Assembly (NCBI GenBank): GCA_002433075.1
Contig: DJHM01000048.1
Coordinates: forward strand, 21,414 to 85,413
DNA: 64,000 nt
Source of the DNA: Latescibacteria bacterium UBA6620
GTDB taxonomy: Bacteria > Latescibacterota > UBA2968
Direction: 5' to 3'
The notes beneath the pieces are model-generated. The model ran no database searches. It saw nothing but the letters and a program-made list of their open reading frames with translations, and was not told the DNA's origin. The position numbers and the translations under genes are program-made. Positions 9,448-17,842 of this stretch are shown here, one piece after another (position 1 is the stretch's first letter; every line of letters starts with the position of its first letter).

Positions 9448-10590
9448 GTGAGGAGGGATGACCTGCGTTTCCTCCGGTCAGCCAAGGGCCGCCAGTTGCT
9501 CGATGAGGCCGCCGGATTGCCCGACGATCTGCTTCTCAGGCAGACCACGCTCCGAAAATCCTACTCGGCCGACGCTGTTCGTGCGGCGACGGTCCTCCTC
9601 GAACTGCGTGCTCGTGCCCGACCCAAATTCACGAAGGCCGACTGCATGTTCTTCGATCGTCAGGGCCTTGAACAGGCCTCTGGCGACGTCATCGCCGAGC
9701 ACCGGGCCCAGCGATACCGCCCATACGATCGCGTAGCCGACCTCTGCTGCGGTATCGGTGGCGATTCGGTGGCGCTCGCGGGTGTCGCCAACACGGTCTC
9801 CGTCGATATCAGTGCCTCGCGTGCCGCCATCACCCGGGTGAACGCACTCGTTCTGGATCGCTTCGTCGCCGTCGTCTGCGCAGACACCATCAAGTGGGTG
9901 CCAGAGGCGGATGCTGCCTTTCTCGACCCGGACCGTCGGGCGACAGGCCGTCGGGTTTTTCACCTGTCCGACTATGTCCCCCGGATCGACGCCGAGCCTC
10001 TCGCGAACATAGAGAACCTGGGCATCAAAGTTGCTCCCGGTATCGACCATAGCGAGATTCCAGAAGGCTATGAGGCCGAATTCATCTCGGTCGCCGGCGA
10101 ATGCCGGGAAGCCGTCCTCTGGCGAGGAGCCTTGAGGTCTGACGCAGACATCAGAGCGACCGTACTCCCGTCGGGAGATACGATCACCCGGACAAAGGTG
10201 GAGGCGGCTCCGGTCACGAAGGTGGGAACCTATATATATGAGCCCGATCGGGCCCTCATACGTGCGCACCTGATCGACCAGATCGCCCACACGCTTCAGG
10301 CGGGCAAACTGAGCGATCAGGTAGCCTATCTGACTTCGGATCGCCACCATCCGACCCCGTTTGCCAGAGCCTTCAAGGTGCGCGACGTCGTACCTTTCAG
10401 CCTGAAACGGCTCCAGACATACGTGGCCGAACACCGAATCGGCACGCTCGACATCAAGAAACGGCGGTTTCCGATGGAGCCTGACGAGATCAGGAAAAAG
10501 CTGGAACTGAAGGGATCCGAGAGAACCACGTGTATCCTGACGCGCACGGCCGAGGGGCCCCTCGCCATCCTGTGCGATCCGGCCCGGTAA
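9448..10590 (+). CDS. Class I SAM-dependent methyltransferase with THUMP-like C-terminal domain
   Basis: A 380-residue protein. The SAM-binding motif DLCCGIGGDSVALA is near residue 98, followed by VSVDIS and FLDPDRR. The C-terminal 140 residues correspond to the THUMP-like domain seen in a poorly characterised methyltransferase family present in Bacteroidota, Actinobacteria and archaea. The THUMP relation suggests an RNA substrate, but no reaction is proven. A GTG start at 9448 follows a CAGAAAGGTCGCTCC leader with a weak AAGG site. The gene ends before the ccm promoter. A 373-codon antisense frame over it is a shadow. Confidence 0.8.
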   Translation: MRRDDLRFLRSAKGRQLLDEAAGLPDDLLLRQTTLRKSYSADAVRAATVLLELRARARPKFTKADCMFFDRQGLEQASGDVIAEHRAQRYRPYDRVADLCCGIGGDSVALAGVANTVSVDISASRAAITRVNALVLDRFVAVVCADTIKWVPEADAAFLDPDRRATGRRVFHLSDYVPRIDAEPLANIENLGIKVAPGIDHSEIPEGYEAEFISVAGECREAVLWRGALRSDADIRATVLPSGDTITRTKVEAAPVTKVGTYIYEPDRALIRAHLIDQIAHTLQAGKLSDQVAYLTSDRHHPTPFARAFKVRDVVPFSLKRLQTYVAEHRIGTLDIKKRRFPMEPDEIRKKLELKGSERTTCILTRTAEGPLAILCDPAR

Positions 10591-10618
10591 AAATCTCATC
10601 CGGAAATCCGGCCGCGGC

Positions 10619-10647
10619 TTGTCAGATCATGGCCGCGCACATATCTT
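10619..10647 (+). promoter_or_regulatory. Predicted sigma-70-type promoter of the ccm operon
   Basis: TTGTCA at 10619-10624, a 17-base spacer and TATCTT at 10642-10647. A perfect inverted repeat CTTGT-TCGT-ACAAG follows at 10653-10666, close to the expected transcription start, and could be an operator or leader hairpin. ccmE starts 44 bases after the -10 box. Confidence 0.55.
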
Positions 10648-10690
10648 TAACTCTTGTTCGTACAAGCAGATACCCTTCGCAAGGACACCC

Positions 10691-11149
10691 ATGACCGTCA
10701 AGCAGACGAAGCTCGCCGTCGGAATCGTCTTTATCACGCTCTGCATCGTTTCCCTCGTCGTTTCGAGCGTCAGAGAGACATCCATGCATTACTTCACCGT
10801 AGCCGAACTCGAAGCTCGGGAGATGGACTTCGTCGGGAAAAAGATCAAACTGGCCGGCAAGGTCGTGCCCGATTCGATCATCCGGGACGATGCCACTTTG
10901 AACCTCAGCTTCCGGGTCTGGGAACCGGTCGGTGAGGACGCGCACACAAGCCCGCGTATCGTTCGCTATCAGGGCATCGTCCCCGATACGTTCCGCGACG
11001 AGTCCGAAGTCATCCTCGAGGGCAGAACCCTCGACAACGGCACCTTCGTCGCCGAGCATCTCCTCGCCAAATGTCCCTCCAAATATGAAAGCAAGAGTTA
11101 CGAAGAAATGAAGGCGCTCCACCAGGATGACCCGGTGACGAAGTCCTGA
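10691..11149 (+). CDS. ccmE: CcmE haem chaperone, CXXXY variant
   Basis: A 152-residue CcmE with an N-terminal membrane anchor (residues 8-27) and an OB-fold. It receives haem from CcmC/D with CcmAB help and passes it to CcmF. The classical haem-attachment site is His in LAKHxxxY; here the site reads LAKCPSKYE, with Cys128 and Tyr132. This CXXXY form is known from archaea and Desulfovibrio. The ATG at 10691 follows AAGGA and is preferred to an upstream frame that would overlap the promoter. It is the first gene of the ccm operon, two bases before ccmF. Confidence 0.92.
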   Translation: MTVKQTKLAVGIVFITLCIVSLVVSSVRETSMHYFTVAELEAREMDFVGKKIKLAGKVVPDSIIRDDATLNLSFRVWEPVGEDAHTSPRIVRYQGIVPDTFRDESEVILEGRTLDNGTFVAEHLLAKCPSKYESKSYEEMKALHQDDPVTKS

Positions 11150-11151
11150 TC

Positions 11152-13170
11152 ATGCCCGCCCTCGGAACCTTCCTCCTCTACCTGGCCCTGTTCGCTTCGG
11201 TCTACGCAGTCATCGCGGGGACCATCGCCGGTCGGACGCGACGCCTCGACCTGATCCTCAGCTCCGAGCGTGCGATCACGGCGCAGTTCGTGCTCGTCGC
11301 GATCTGCTTCGTGCTGCTCGAGTACTTCTTCCTCACCGATCGGTTCGACGTCTATTTCGTCGCCAAAAGCTCCAGCCGCCACCTCCCGGCGCTCTACAAG
11401 GTGACCGCACTCTGGTCGGCCATGGAAGGCTCTCTCCTCCTTTGGTCTCTCGTACTCGCATCCTTCACTTTCTTCGCAGTACACATCGTCAAGCGTCGTC
11501 GAGGACCGGGTGCGGCCTACGCAACGGCCATCATGGCAGCGAACCAGGTCTTCTTCCTCGGAATCATCCTGCTCTACGAGAATCCATTCCATCTCATCAG
11601 CGACGTCGAAAGCGTACCCGTCGGCTTTGCGCCCTCGGATGGTCAGGGCATGAACCCGCTGCTCGTCCACCCGGTCATGGCAATCCATCCCCCCATCCTC
11701 TACTGCGGCTACGTCGGATTCGTCGTCCCATTCGCCTTCGCCATGGGCGCTCTCATCAGCCGCAACCTCGACGAGGAATGGATCCGCACTACACGACGCT
11801 GGACCCTCGTCCCGTGGTTCCTGCTCGGGGTCGGTCAGCTACTCGGAGGGAAATGGGCCTACGTCGTACTCGGATGGGGCGGTTACTGGGGGTGGGACCC
11901 GGTCGAAAATGCGGCCCTTCTCCCCTGGCTTACAGCGACCGCCTTCATTCACTCCGTGATGATCCAGGAAAAGAAGGGCATGCTCAAAATCTGGAACATC
12001 GTTCTGATTCTCACGACCTACGCCCTGTGTATCTTCGGAACCTTCATCACCCGCAGCGGTGTCGTCTCGTCAGTCCATACCTTTGCCCAGTCCCCGATCG
12101 GCCCCCTGTTCTTCGGGTTCGTCATCGCGATCCTTGTGTTCTCGGCCTTTTTCCTGCTGCAGCGTCTCGATCTTCTGAAGTCCGAAGCGCATTATGACTC
12201 TCCCGTATCTCGTGAAGGCGGGTTTCTGCTCAACAATCTGCTCTTCCTCGGAGCCACCTTCGCCGTACTCTGGGGCACGATGTTCCCCGTGTTGTCCGAA
12301 GCCGTCACCGGATCCAAAATCACCGTGGGCCCCCCATTCTTCAACACAGTCATGATTCCCATCGGGTTGGTCCTGATGTTCCTGACCGGTGTCGGCCCGC
12401 TGCTTGCGTGGCGCAAGACCTCGCCCGCAGGACTCAAGCGCCATTTCACCTGGCCTTCCGTCGGCGTCCTGATCACCGCCGTCGCGTGTGTCGGATTCGG
12501 CATCCGTGACGTTTACGCCGTCATCTCCTTCGCGCTCTGCACCTTCGTCGTCGTCACCATCTGTTCGGAATTCCATCGAGGCGCCGTCGCCCGTGGCAGC
12601 AGTTCGAACGAACCCTATCTCACCGCGCTCTGGCGGCTGTGCGGCAGGAACAAACGACGTTACGGCGGCTACATCGTGCACTTCGGCTTTGTCCTGCTCT
12701 TCATCGGGTTCACCGGGAACGCTTTCAACGAAATGACCGAGGTCTCTCTCAAGAAAGGGGACAGCTTCGAAATCCGCGGCTATCGCCTGGACTACGAGGG
12801 CTACGATTTCAATCGGGGCCCCATGAGGGAAATCATCCAGACCCAACTGGGCGTCTACGTTGGCGGGAGTCGCCTCGGCACGCTCTTCCCTGAGCAGAAT
12901 ATCTACTACAAGCGAGCCGACCAGCAGCGAACCACCGAAGTCGCCGTGAGATCCGATCTCCGGGAAGACCTCTACGTGCTCTACGAAGGTCAGAGTCAGG
13001 ATGGAACGGCCTTCTTCACCGTCTACGTCAACCCACTCGTCATGTGGGTGTGGATCGGGGCATGGGTCATGACGGGCGGGATGATCGTCGTCATCTGGCC
13101 CGACAAACGCGAGCAGATCCGCCGTCGACGCTTCGCCGGCGCCCCGCAGACCCGGGAAGCTGTGGCCTGA
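11152..13170 (+). CDS. ccmF: CcmF, haem lyase subunit of cytochrome c maturation
   Basis: A 672-residue polytopic membrane protein. The WWD haem-handling motif is seen as WGGYWGWDPVENAALLPW near residue 242, followed by FGTFITRSGVVSSVHTFA. Conserved periplasmic His residues (HPVMAIHPPILY near 176) are present. CcmF transfers haem from holo-CcmE to apocytochrome c together with CcmH. A C-terminal extracytoplasmic domain (about 535-635) precedes the last helix. The gene starts two bases after ccmE and its TGA abuts the ATG of ccmH, so translation is probably coupled. Confidence 0.95.
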   Translation: MPALGTFLLYLALFASVYAVIAGTIAGRTRRLDLILSSERAITAQFVLVAICFVLLEYFFLTDRFDVYFVAKSSSRHLPALYKVTALWSAMEGSLLLWSLVLASFTFFAVHIVKRRRGPGAAYATAIMAANQVFFLGIILLYENPFHLISDVESVPVGFAPSDGQGMNPLLVHPVMAIHPPILYCGYVGFVVPFAFAMGALISRNLDEEWIRTTRRWTLVPWFLLGVGQLLGGKWAYVVLGWGGYWGWDPVENAALLPWLTATAFIHSVMIQEKKGMLKIWNIVLILTTYALCIFGTFITRSGVVSSVHTFAQSPIGPLFFGFVIAILVFSAFFLLQRLDLLKSEAHYDSPVSREGGFLLNNLLFLGATFAVLWGTMFPVLSEAVTGSKITVGPPFFNTVMIPIGLVLMFLTGVGPLLAWRKTSPAGLKRHFTWPSVGVLITAVACVGFGIRDVYAVISFALCTFVVVTICSEFHRGAVARGSSSNEPYLTALWRLCGRNKRRYGGYIVHFGFVLLFIGFTGNAFNEMTEVSLKKGDSFEIRGYRLDYEGYDFNRGPMREIIQTQLGVYVGGSRLGTLFPEQNIYYKRADQQRTTEVAVRSDLREDLYVLYEGQSQDGTAFFTVYVNPLVMWVWIGAWVMTGGMIVVIWPDKREQIRRRRFAGAPQTREAVA

Positions 13171-13770
13171 ATGGAATCCGCTCGGAACGCATCAATTGCC
13201 GGCGCAGGCCTCCGCCAAGCACCTGCGTCCCACAGCCGTCCGTCCGTCCTCTACCGTCCACCGTCTACTGCCTGTCCTGAGCAGCCGTGTCGAAGGGTCC
13301 ACCGTCCGCTTCGCTTCCTCCTCATCCTCGGCTGGCTACTCCTGTGCTCCACCGCCATCCAGGCCGAAATCACCGAAGCCCAGGTAAAGGACGTCGCCAA
13401 AGAACTGGCCTGCCTTTGCGGAGACTGCCCCAGCCGACCTCTCGATGAGTGTCGCTGCGGTTACGCGGGTACCCAACGAAACCGAATCGCCACCGAACTC
13501 GACGGAGGAAAATCGAAGGACCAGATCATCGCCGGTTTCGCCACCGAGTTCGGCGATCGCGTCTTCGTAACCCCGCCCAAGAAGGGATTCAACCTGATGG
13601 TGTGGTTCATGCCGGCCTTCGGAATCCTCATTGGCGGCTATACGGTTCGCACGATCATGAAGAACTGGTCCAGAACGCACGCCAACCGTCACACCGCATC
13701 GACCTCTGCTACCGTCTCGGAAGCAGACCGCGCGAAACTCGAAAGCGCCCTCGGCGAACGGGACGTATAG
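13171..13770 (+). CDS. ccmH: CcmH/CcmL-type apocytochrome thioreductase, with N-terminal extension
   Basis: A 199-residue frame. Residues about 46-66 are a signal or membrane segment (RFLLILGWLLLCSTAIQA), followed by a Cys-rich motif LACLCGDCPSRPLDECRCGY in place of plain LRCxxC, and a second membrane helix near 145-165. CcmH keeps apocytochrome cysteines reduced and binds CcmF. The only ATG is at 13171, directly after the ccmF stop. It adds about 45 low-complexity residues before the signal peptide, encoded by a sequence that looks intergenic (CCGTC/CTAC tracts and a CCTGAG...TCGAAGG palindrome). The true start may be a non-standard codon further in. Confidence 0.85.
   Translation: MESARNASIAGAGLRQAPASHSRPSVLYRPPSTACPEQPCRRVHRPLRFLLILGWLLLCSTAIQAEITEAQVKDVAKELACLCGDCPSRPLDECRCGYAGTQRNRIATELDGGKSKDQIIAGFATEFGDRVFVTPPKKGFNLMVWFMPAFGILIGGYTVRTIMKNWSRTHANRHTASTSATVSEADRAKLESALGERDV
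13274..13297. repeat. CCTGAG...TCGAAGG short palindromic element
   Basis: CCTGAG and TCGAAGG separated by nine bases. The core resembles the dispersed CCTTCGACnnnnnCTCAGG type of intergenic repeat found in many environmental genomes. It sits inside the unusual N-terminal extension of ccmH. I saw only this copy in the window. Confidence 0.35.
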
Positions 13771-13779
13771 AAATGACCG

Positions 13780-13796
13780 ATTCTCGATTCTCGATC
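13780..13796. repeat. 17-bp intergenic repeat, copy 2
   Basis: ATTCTCGATTCTCGATC, identical to 5774-5790. It fills most of the gap between ccmH and the CcmI-like gene. Confidence 0.6.
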
Positions 13797-13800
13797 ATCG

Positions 13801-14154
13801 ATGTTTGAGGCCTTCTGCATCCTCGCGGCCTGCGCAGTCCTGGCCTATATCTTCACGCCCCTCTTCCTCAAGCAGGGCGAGGTCCATCGTGCCAGCAATC
13901 GTGAATCACGACGCCGACAGTTGCTCGAGGAGCGAGAGCGAACGCTCGAGGCCATTCGTGAACTCGATTTTGATTTTCGAATGGGAAAACTCGAAGACGA
14001 CGACTACCGTACGATTCGTTCTCGATACGAGGCCGATGCCGTTGCGGTCATCAGCCAGCTCGACGAGGGAACCGACCGCGCCGACCCGATCGAAGACGTG
14101 ATCGAGCAGGAAATCGCTGATGTCCGTGCTCGAAGGGCCCGGTCCTCGTCTTGA
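13801..14154 (+). CDS. CcmI-like small membrane protein
   Basis: A 117-residue protein with one N-terminal membrane helix (about residues 4-22), a long charged helix, and the motif LEAIRELDFDFRMGKLEDDDY. This resembles the L-x2-L-x4-G-x-I/L-x-E-x-E/D-Y signature of the cytoplasmic helix of CcmI, which helps deliver apocytochromes to CcmFH. The TPR domain of full CcmI is absent. Its TGA overlaps the TTG start of the next gene (TTGA), so the two are coupled. Position in the ccm operon supports a maturation role; the assignment rests on short motifs. Confidence 0.6.
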   Translation: MFEAFCILAACAVLAYIFTPLFLKQGEVHRASNRESRRRQLLEERERTLEAIRELDFDFRMGKLEDDDYRTIRSRYEADAVAVISQLDEGTDRADPIEDVIEQEIADVRARRARSSS

Positions 14155-15269
14155 AACCGATATCGCGTCTGCTTGACTCCCGTCTCTGGCGGGTGGCTTT
14201 CACAGCCGTCTGCGGCGTAATCCTGACCACGTCCACTCTCGCCGCAGAAACACTTTCCGGCATCGTCACAAACAAGACCCTGTCGCGCACCGAACCGGGT
14301 CTTGTCGTTCAGATCGTCAGTCACAGCACGACCGACGCCACGGTTCTTTCGGATACCACGGACAGCGAGGGCCGGTTCACCTTCGAACTTCCCTCTGTCC
14401 CCAGCAGCGAAATTCCTGTCCTCATCTCCACGCGCTATCTCGACGTTCCCTACACATCCGAGCGGGTCAGCGACCTCAGTTCTCCGGTCGAGGTCAGTGT
14501 CTATGAAATCACCGACGATCTTTTGTCGGTTGGCGTTGTCTCTCATCACCTCGTCATCGATGCCACGGCGGGCCAGGTCTCTCAGATCTACATCTTCCGC
14601 AACGACGGCGACCGCACTTACAAAACGCGTACGGGCCACGGTCACGGAATCGAGATTCCACTCCCCCACGGCGTCACCCAGTTTTTCGGCGGACCCCAGG
14701 GCCTGCACAACCACGGATCCACTCTCGTGGACTCACGGCCGGTACCCCCGGGCGGAATCCAGCTGGCGTATTCCTTCCCTCTTCCTTCAGACGGTCGATT
14801 TCATCAGCAACTCGTGTTCGACACGCAATCGGTCGATCTCCTCGTCACGCCTCCGGAGACGCCCGTATCCGAAACCACGCTGCAGGAGGTCGGTCCCGTC
14901 ACCCTCGGCCAACGACAATATCGCCGGCTCTCTGCAAAAAATCTCACAAAGGGACGGCATATCGCGTTCACGATCGGATCGCTCGAAAGGGAGCGCGATG
15001 AATGGGGCGCTGGAGCGCCCGCACCGTGGATCGTTTCCAGCCTTGCCCTTGCCACCATGCTGGCCGTTGTCTGCGTAAAGATCGACCGCAAGAGGAGGGG
15101 CGGAGAACCGACGGGTGAACTCGGTCCCGGTGCGCGACGTTCGGCGTTGCTCGAACAGATCGCCGACCTGGATGACCGGCTCGACAACGGCGGAATCGCC
15201 GAAGAGGAGCACGCGAGACGTCGCGAGGCGCTCAAAGCGGAAGTTCTCGTCCTGACCCGCGAGCCTTAG
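14151..15269 (+). CDS. Exported protein with carboxypeptidase-regulatory-like domain, ccm-associated
   Basis: A 372-residue protein. A signal peptide occupies about residues 10-32 (VAFTAVCGVILTTSTLAA), followed by a beta-sandwich resembling carboxypeptidase regulatory domains (GIVTNKTLSRTEPGLVVQI, DSEGRFTFELP). A membrane helix lies near 300-318. The cytoplasmic tail carries LLEQIADLDDRLDNGGIAEE, a CcmI-like motif also found in the preceding protein. The TTG start overlaps the previous stop. It lies between ccmH/I-like and ccmA, so a role in cytochrome maturation is likely but unproven. I know no named family for the whole protein. Confidence 0.65.
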   Translation: MKPISRLLDSRLWRVAFTAVCGVILTTSTLAAETLSGIVTNKTLSRTEPGLVVQIVSHSTTDATVLSDTTDSEGRFTFELPSVPSSEIPVLISTRYLDVPYTSERVSDLSSPVEVSVYEITDDLLSVGVVSHHLVIDATAGQVSQIYIFRNDGDRTYKTRTGHGHGIEIPLPHGVTQFFGGPQGLHNHGSTLVDSRPVPPGGIQLAYSFPLPSDGRFHQQLVFDTQSVDLLVTPPETPVSETTLQEVGPVTLGQRQYRRLSAKNLTKGRHIAFTIGSLERERDEWGAGAPAPWIVSSLALATMLAVVCVKIDRKRRGGEPTGELGPGARRSALLEQIADLDDRLDNGGIAEEEHARRREALKAEVLVLTREP

Positions 15270-15326
15270 TCGTTCATTGCCGACCGATCCATTCGCCTCC
15301 CTCCAGGCGTTTCCTCAAAGGATCCC

Positions 15327-16082
15327 GTGTCCACGCCTCAAATACAGATACAGGCTGTCGCCAAAAGATTTGGAGCCCTGACCGCCCTCCACGGGATCGA
15401 CGCCGAAGTGCCATCGGGCGGGGCGCTTTGCATCCTCGGGCCGAATGGCGCGGGCAAGACAACTCTGATGCGTCTCGTGGCCGCTCTCTCGCGCCCCACG
15501 TCCGGCAGGATCCTCATCGAAGGCAACGATCTCGCCTCGCAGGCCGAACGCATCCGCCGCAGCCTTGGAGTCATCTCTCATCAGACCATGCTTTACGAGG
15601 ATCTGACCGCTCGCGAGAACCTCCGGTTCTTCGCCGACCTCTACGGCATCGACGACGTCGAAATGCGAATCGACCGCGTACTCGAAGAGGTCGACCTTAC
15701 CGAACGAATCGACGACCTCTTCAGGACTTTCAGCCGAGGGATGAAGCAACGTCTTTCGATCGCGCGGGCTGTGATTCATGAGCCCAGCATCTTGCTACTC
15801 GACGAACCCTTCACCGGCCTCGATACCGCCGCTCGGGATACGCTGGCTTCCAGCATTCTGCGCTTTCGAGGGGAGGGTCGTACCATCGTTCTCGTCACCC
15901 ACGACCTGGAGCAGGCCCTGGCCCTCAGCGACGAATTCATCTTCCTCTCGCAAGGACGCGTCGCGCTCCGTGGGCGAACGACCGACGTGGACCTCCCCGC
16001 CCTTCAGGCCCACTATCGTGACGTCACCGAAGCAGACATCCCACTCGAGTCTCCCGAAGCACAGCCCTCGAGGTCCCGATGA
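15327..16082 (+). CDS. ccmA: CcmA, ATPase of the haem-handling ABC complex
   Basis: A 251-residue ABC ATPase. Walker A is GPNGAGKTT near residue 40, the signature is FSRGMKQRLSIARA near 137, and Walker B ILLLDEPFTGLD near 157. With CcmB it powers release of holo-CcmE from CcmC/D. The GTG start at 15327 follows CAAAGG. The gene overlaps ccmB by four bases (ATGA). The order A-B-C-D directly downstream makes the call firm against other ABC ATPases. Confidence 0.92.
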   Translation: MSTPQIQIQAVAKRFGALTALHGIDAEVPSGGALCILGPNGAGKTTLMRLVAALSRPTSGRILIEGNDLASQAERIRRSLGVISHQTMLYEDLTARENLRFFADLYGIDDVEMRIDRVLEEVDLTERIDDLFRTFSRGMKQRLSIARAVIHEPSILLLDEPFTGLDTAARDTLASSILRFRGEGRTIVLVTHDLEQALALSDEFIFLSQGRVALRGRTTDVDLPALQAHYRDVTEADIPLESPEAQPSRSR

Positions 16083-16762
16083 GTCTCTTCTTCCGGCAAA
16101 CCACGGCCATCATGAAGAAAGATCTTCGTATCGAGTACCGGAGCAAGGAGCGTCTGAGCGGCATGGTCTTCTTTGCCGCCCTCGTCCTCCTCATCTTCAG
16201 CTTCGCCCTCACACCAGGCTCATCTGCAATGGTCAACGGAGCGGGCGGAATCTTCTGGGTGACCGTCGTCTTCGCCGGGTTCCTCGGCCTGACACGGTCG
16301 TTCACCCAGGAGCAACACAACGATTGTTTGATGGGACTTTTGCTCGCCCCCGCCGACCGAGGCGCGATTTACCTCGGGAAAACCCTGGGAAACTTCATCA
16401 CAATGGTCGTTCTCGAGATCTTCCTGTTGCCCATGTTTGCCATCCTGCTTAATGTGGCCGTGCTGTCGCCACTTCCGTCCCTGATTCCCGTCATGTTGTT
16501 GGGGACGCTCGGGTTCGCTTCGGTGGGAACCTTGTTTTCCGCCATGTCGATGAATACCCGTCTCAAGGAAGCCATGCTCCCCCTGTTGACGCTCCCGGTG
16601 CTGGTGCCCTTGATCTTGGCTTCCGTTCAATCCTTCAGCGCGCTCCTTTCCGGCAACAGCTTGTCGACCGTAAGCGACTGGTTACGCACGTCGGCCGCAT
16701 TCTGTGGGATCTTCTTCGTGGCCTGCCTGATTCTGTTCGATTACGTCGTGGAGGAATCGTGA
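16079..16762 (+). CDS. ccmB: CcmB, permease of the CcmAB complex
   Basis: A 227-residue protein with six predicted membrane helices. The N-terminus (TTAIMKKDLRIEYRSKE) and the FAALVLLIFSFAL helix are typical of CcmB. It forms the membrane part of the CcmAB transporter that frees haem-loaded CcmE. It overlaps ccmA and ccmC by four bases each, indicating tight co-expression. Confidence 0.92.
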   Translation: MSLFFRQTTAIMKKDLRIEYRSKERLSGMVFFAALVLLIFSFALTPGSSAMVNGAGGIFWVTVVFAGFLGLTRSFTQEQHNDCLMGLLLAPADRGAIYLGKTLGNFITMVVLEIFLLPMFAILLNVAVLSPLPSLIPVMLLGTLGFASVGTLFSAMSMNTRLKEAMLPLLTLPVLVPLILASVQSFSALLSGNSLSTVSDWLRTSAAFCGIFFVACLILFDYVVEES

Positions 16763-17517
16763 TTCGTCGCTTCTACACTGTCTTTGAGGACCTTGCCCTC
16801 ATCGGCGGTCCTCGCTTAAATCTTCTGTCCACTGCCTTTGGGATCCTTGCCCTCATCGGCATGCTCGTCACTCCGTGGATGGCCCTGGTCGGAGCGGGTG
16901 TCGAGCAGCAGATGGGTATCGTACAGAAGATCATGTACTACCACGTGCCCTCCGCTTTCATGATGTACCTCGGATTCTTTGTCTGCTTCGTCTTCAGCAT
17001 CCTTTATCTCTGGAAGCGAAACAAGCAGTACGATATCTGGGCTTCGTCGTCCGCCGAAGTGGGGCTACTCTTCTGCGTGCTCGTGCTCCTGTCCGGCCCG
17101 CTCTGGGCAAAGCCGATCTGGAACGCCTGGTGGGTGTGGGATCCTCAGCTGACGCTCGTGTTCGTCCTGTTCCTCATCTTCGTCGCTTATGCGATGCTCA
17201 AGAGCTACAGCGAGGAATCGATCCAGAGTGCGAAGTTCAGAGCGGTGCTGGGCATCATCGGGTTCCTCGATGCACCCCTCATCCACTATTCGGTCAAGCT
17301 CTGGCGTACACACCATCCAGCGGTCGTCCGGGGGGACAGTTCTGGGCTGCCGCCCGACATGGAAACCGCTTTGCTGGCCTGCACACTCACGTGGCTGGCC
17401 CTGTTTTGCACCATTCTGTTCCGCCGGGTTTCCGTTGAGATGGCCCGCGACGAACTCGATTACCTGAAAGCCGAAATCCGGGATCGCAAGGCGATTCTCG
17501 GTCAGATGGCCACGTGA
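16759..17517 (+). CDS. ccmC: CcmC, haem delivery protein
   Basis: A 252-residue membrane protein of the haem-handling family, about six helices. The WWD motif is WNAWWVWDPQLT near residue 118, and conserved His residues occur in YHVPSAFMMY (near 55) and in the HHPAV loop (near 190). It loads haem onto CcmE at the periplasmic face. GTG start at 16759 overlaps ccmB. Confidence 0.93.
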   Translation: MIRRFYTVFEDLALIGGPRLNLLSTAFGILALIGMLVTPWMALVGAGVEQQMGIVQKIMYYHVPSAFMMYLGFFVCFVFSILYLWKRNKQYDIWASSSAEVGLLFCVLVLLSGPLWAKPIWNAWWVWDPQLTLVFVLFLIFVAYAMLKSYSEESIQSAKFRAVLGIIGFLDAPLIHYSVKLWRTHHPAVVRGDSSGLPPDMETALLACTLTWLALFCTILFRRVSVEMARDELDYLKAEIRDRKAILGQMAT

Positions 17518-17591
17518 TTCACAACTGACGAAGCCTGCCGGCCTGTCCAATACCTCCGGTTCACGACCAACGACTTTCACCACGAGTACGT

Positions 17592-17756
17592 ATGCAATTC
17601 CTCGAATACATGGCTGTAGCCTACGCTGTGATCTGGGCCGCCGTCCTCGCCTACTTCCTGGTTCTCGGAAAGAAGGAGAAGGAGATCTGGGAAGAGATCC
17701 ACGATCTTCGAAGCAAGCTCTCGGAGGGCGAGAATGCTCCTCGACCCGACGCGTAG
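17592..17756 (+). CDS. ccmD: CcmD-like small membrane protein
   Basis: A 54-residue protein: one membrane helix near residues 7-26 (MAVAYAVIWAAVLAYFLVLG) followed by KKEKEIWEEIHDLRSKL, a charged cytoplasmic tail. CcmD proteins are short, have one helix with a basic or charged tail, and bind CcmC to stabilise holo-CcmE release. Its place right after ccmC supports the call. It ends the operon; a strong hairpin follows at 17786-17818. Confidence 0.8.
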   Translation: MQFLEYMAVAYAVIWAAVLAYFLVLGKKEKEIWEEIHDLRSKLSEGENAPRPDA

Positions 17757-17785
17757 ACGAACCGTCGTAGCATCTGCCTCGAGGA

Positions 17786-17818
17786 GACTGCGACCCGATC
17801 GATGATCGAGTCGCAGTC
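17786..17818. terminator. Strong hairpin after ccmD
   Basis: GACTGCGAC (17786-17794) pairs with GTCGCAGTC (17810-17818), with five further pairs inside. No T-run follows, so this is a possible transcript end or leader structure before the rRNA methyltransferase gene rather than a classical intrinsic terminator. Confidence 0.45.
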
Positions 17819-17842
17819 CTCAGGGCGTAGAGGAGAACCCTT

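Noticed and set aside
9478..10599. A 373-codon antisense frame over the THUMP-like methyltransferase
   Set aside because: No recognisable motifs; long antisense frames are common in high-GC DNA, and the plus-strand gene has a SAM motif.
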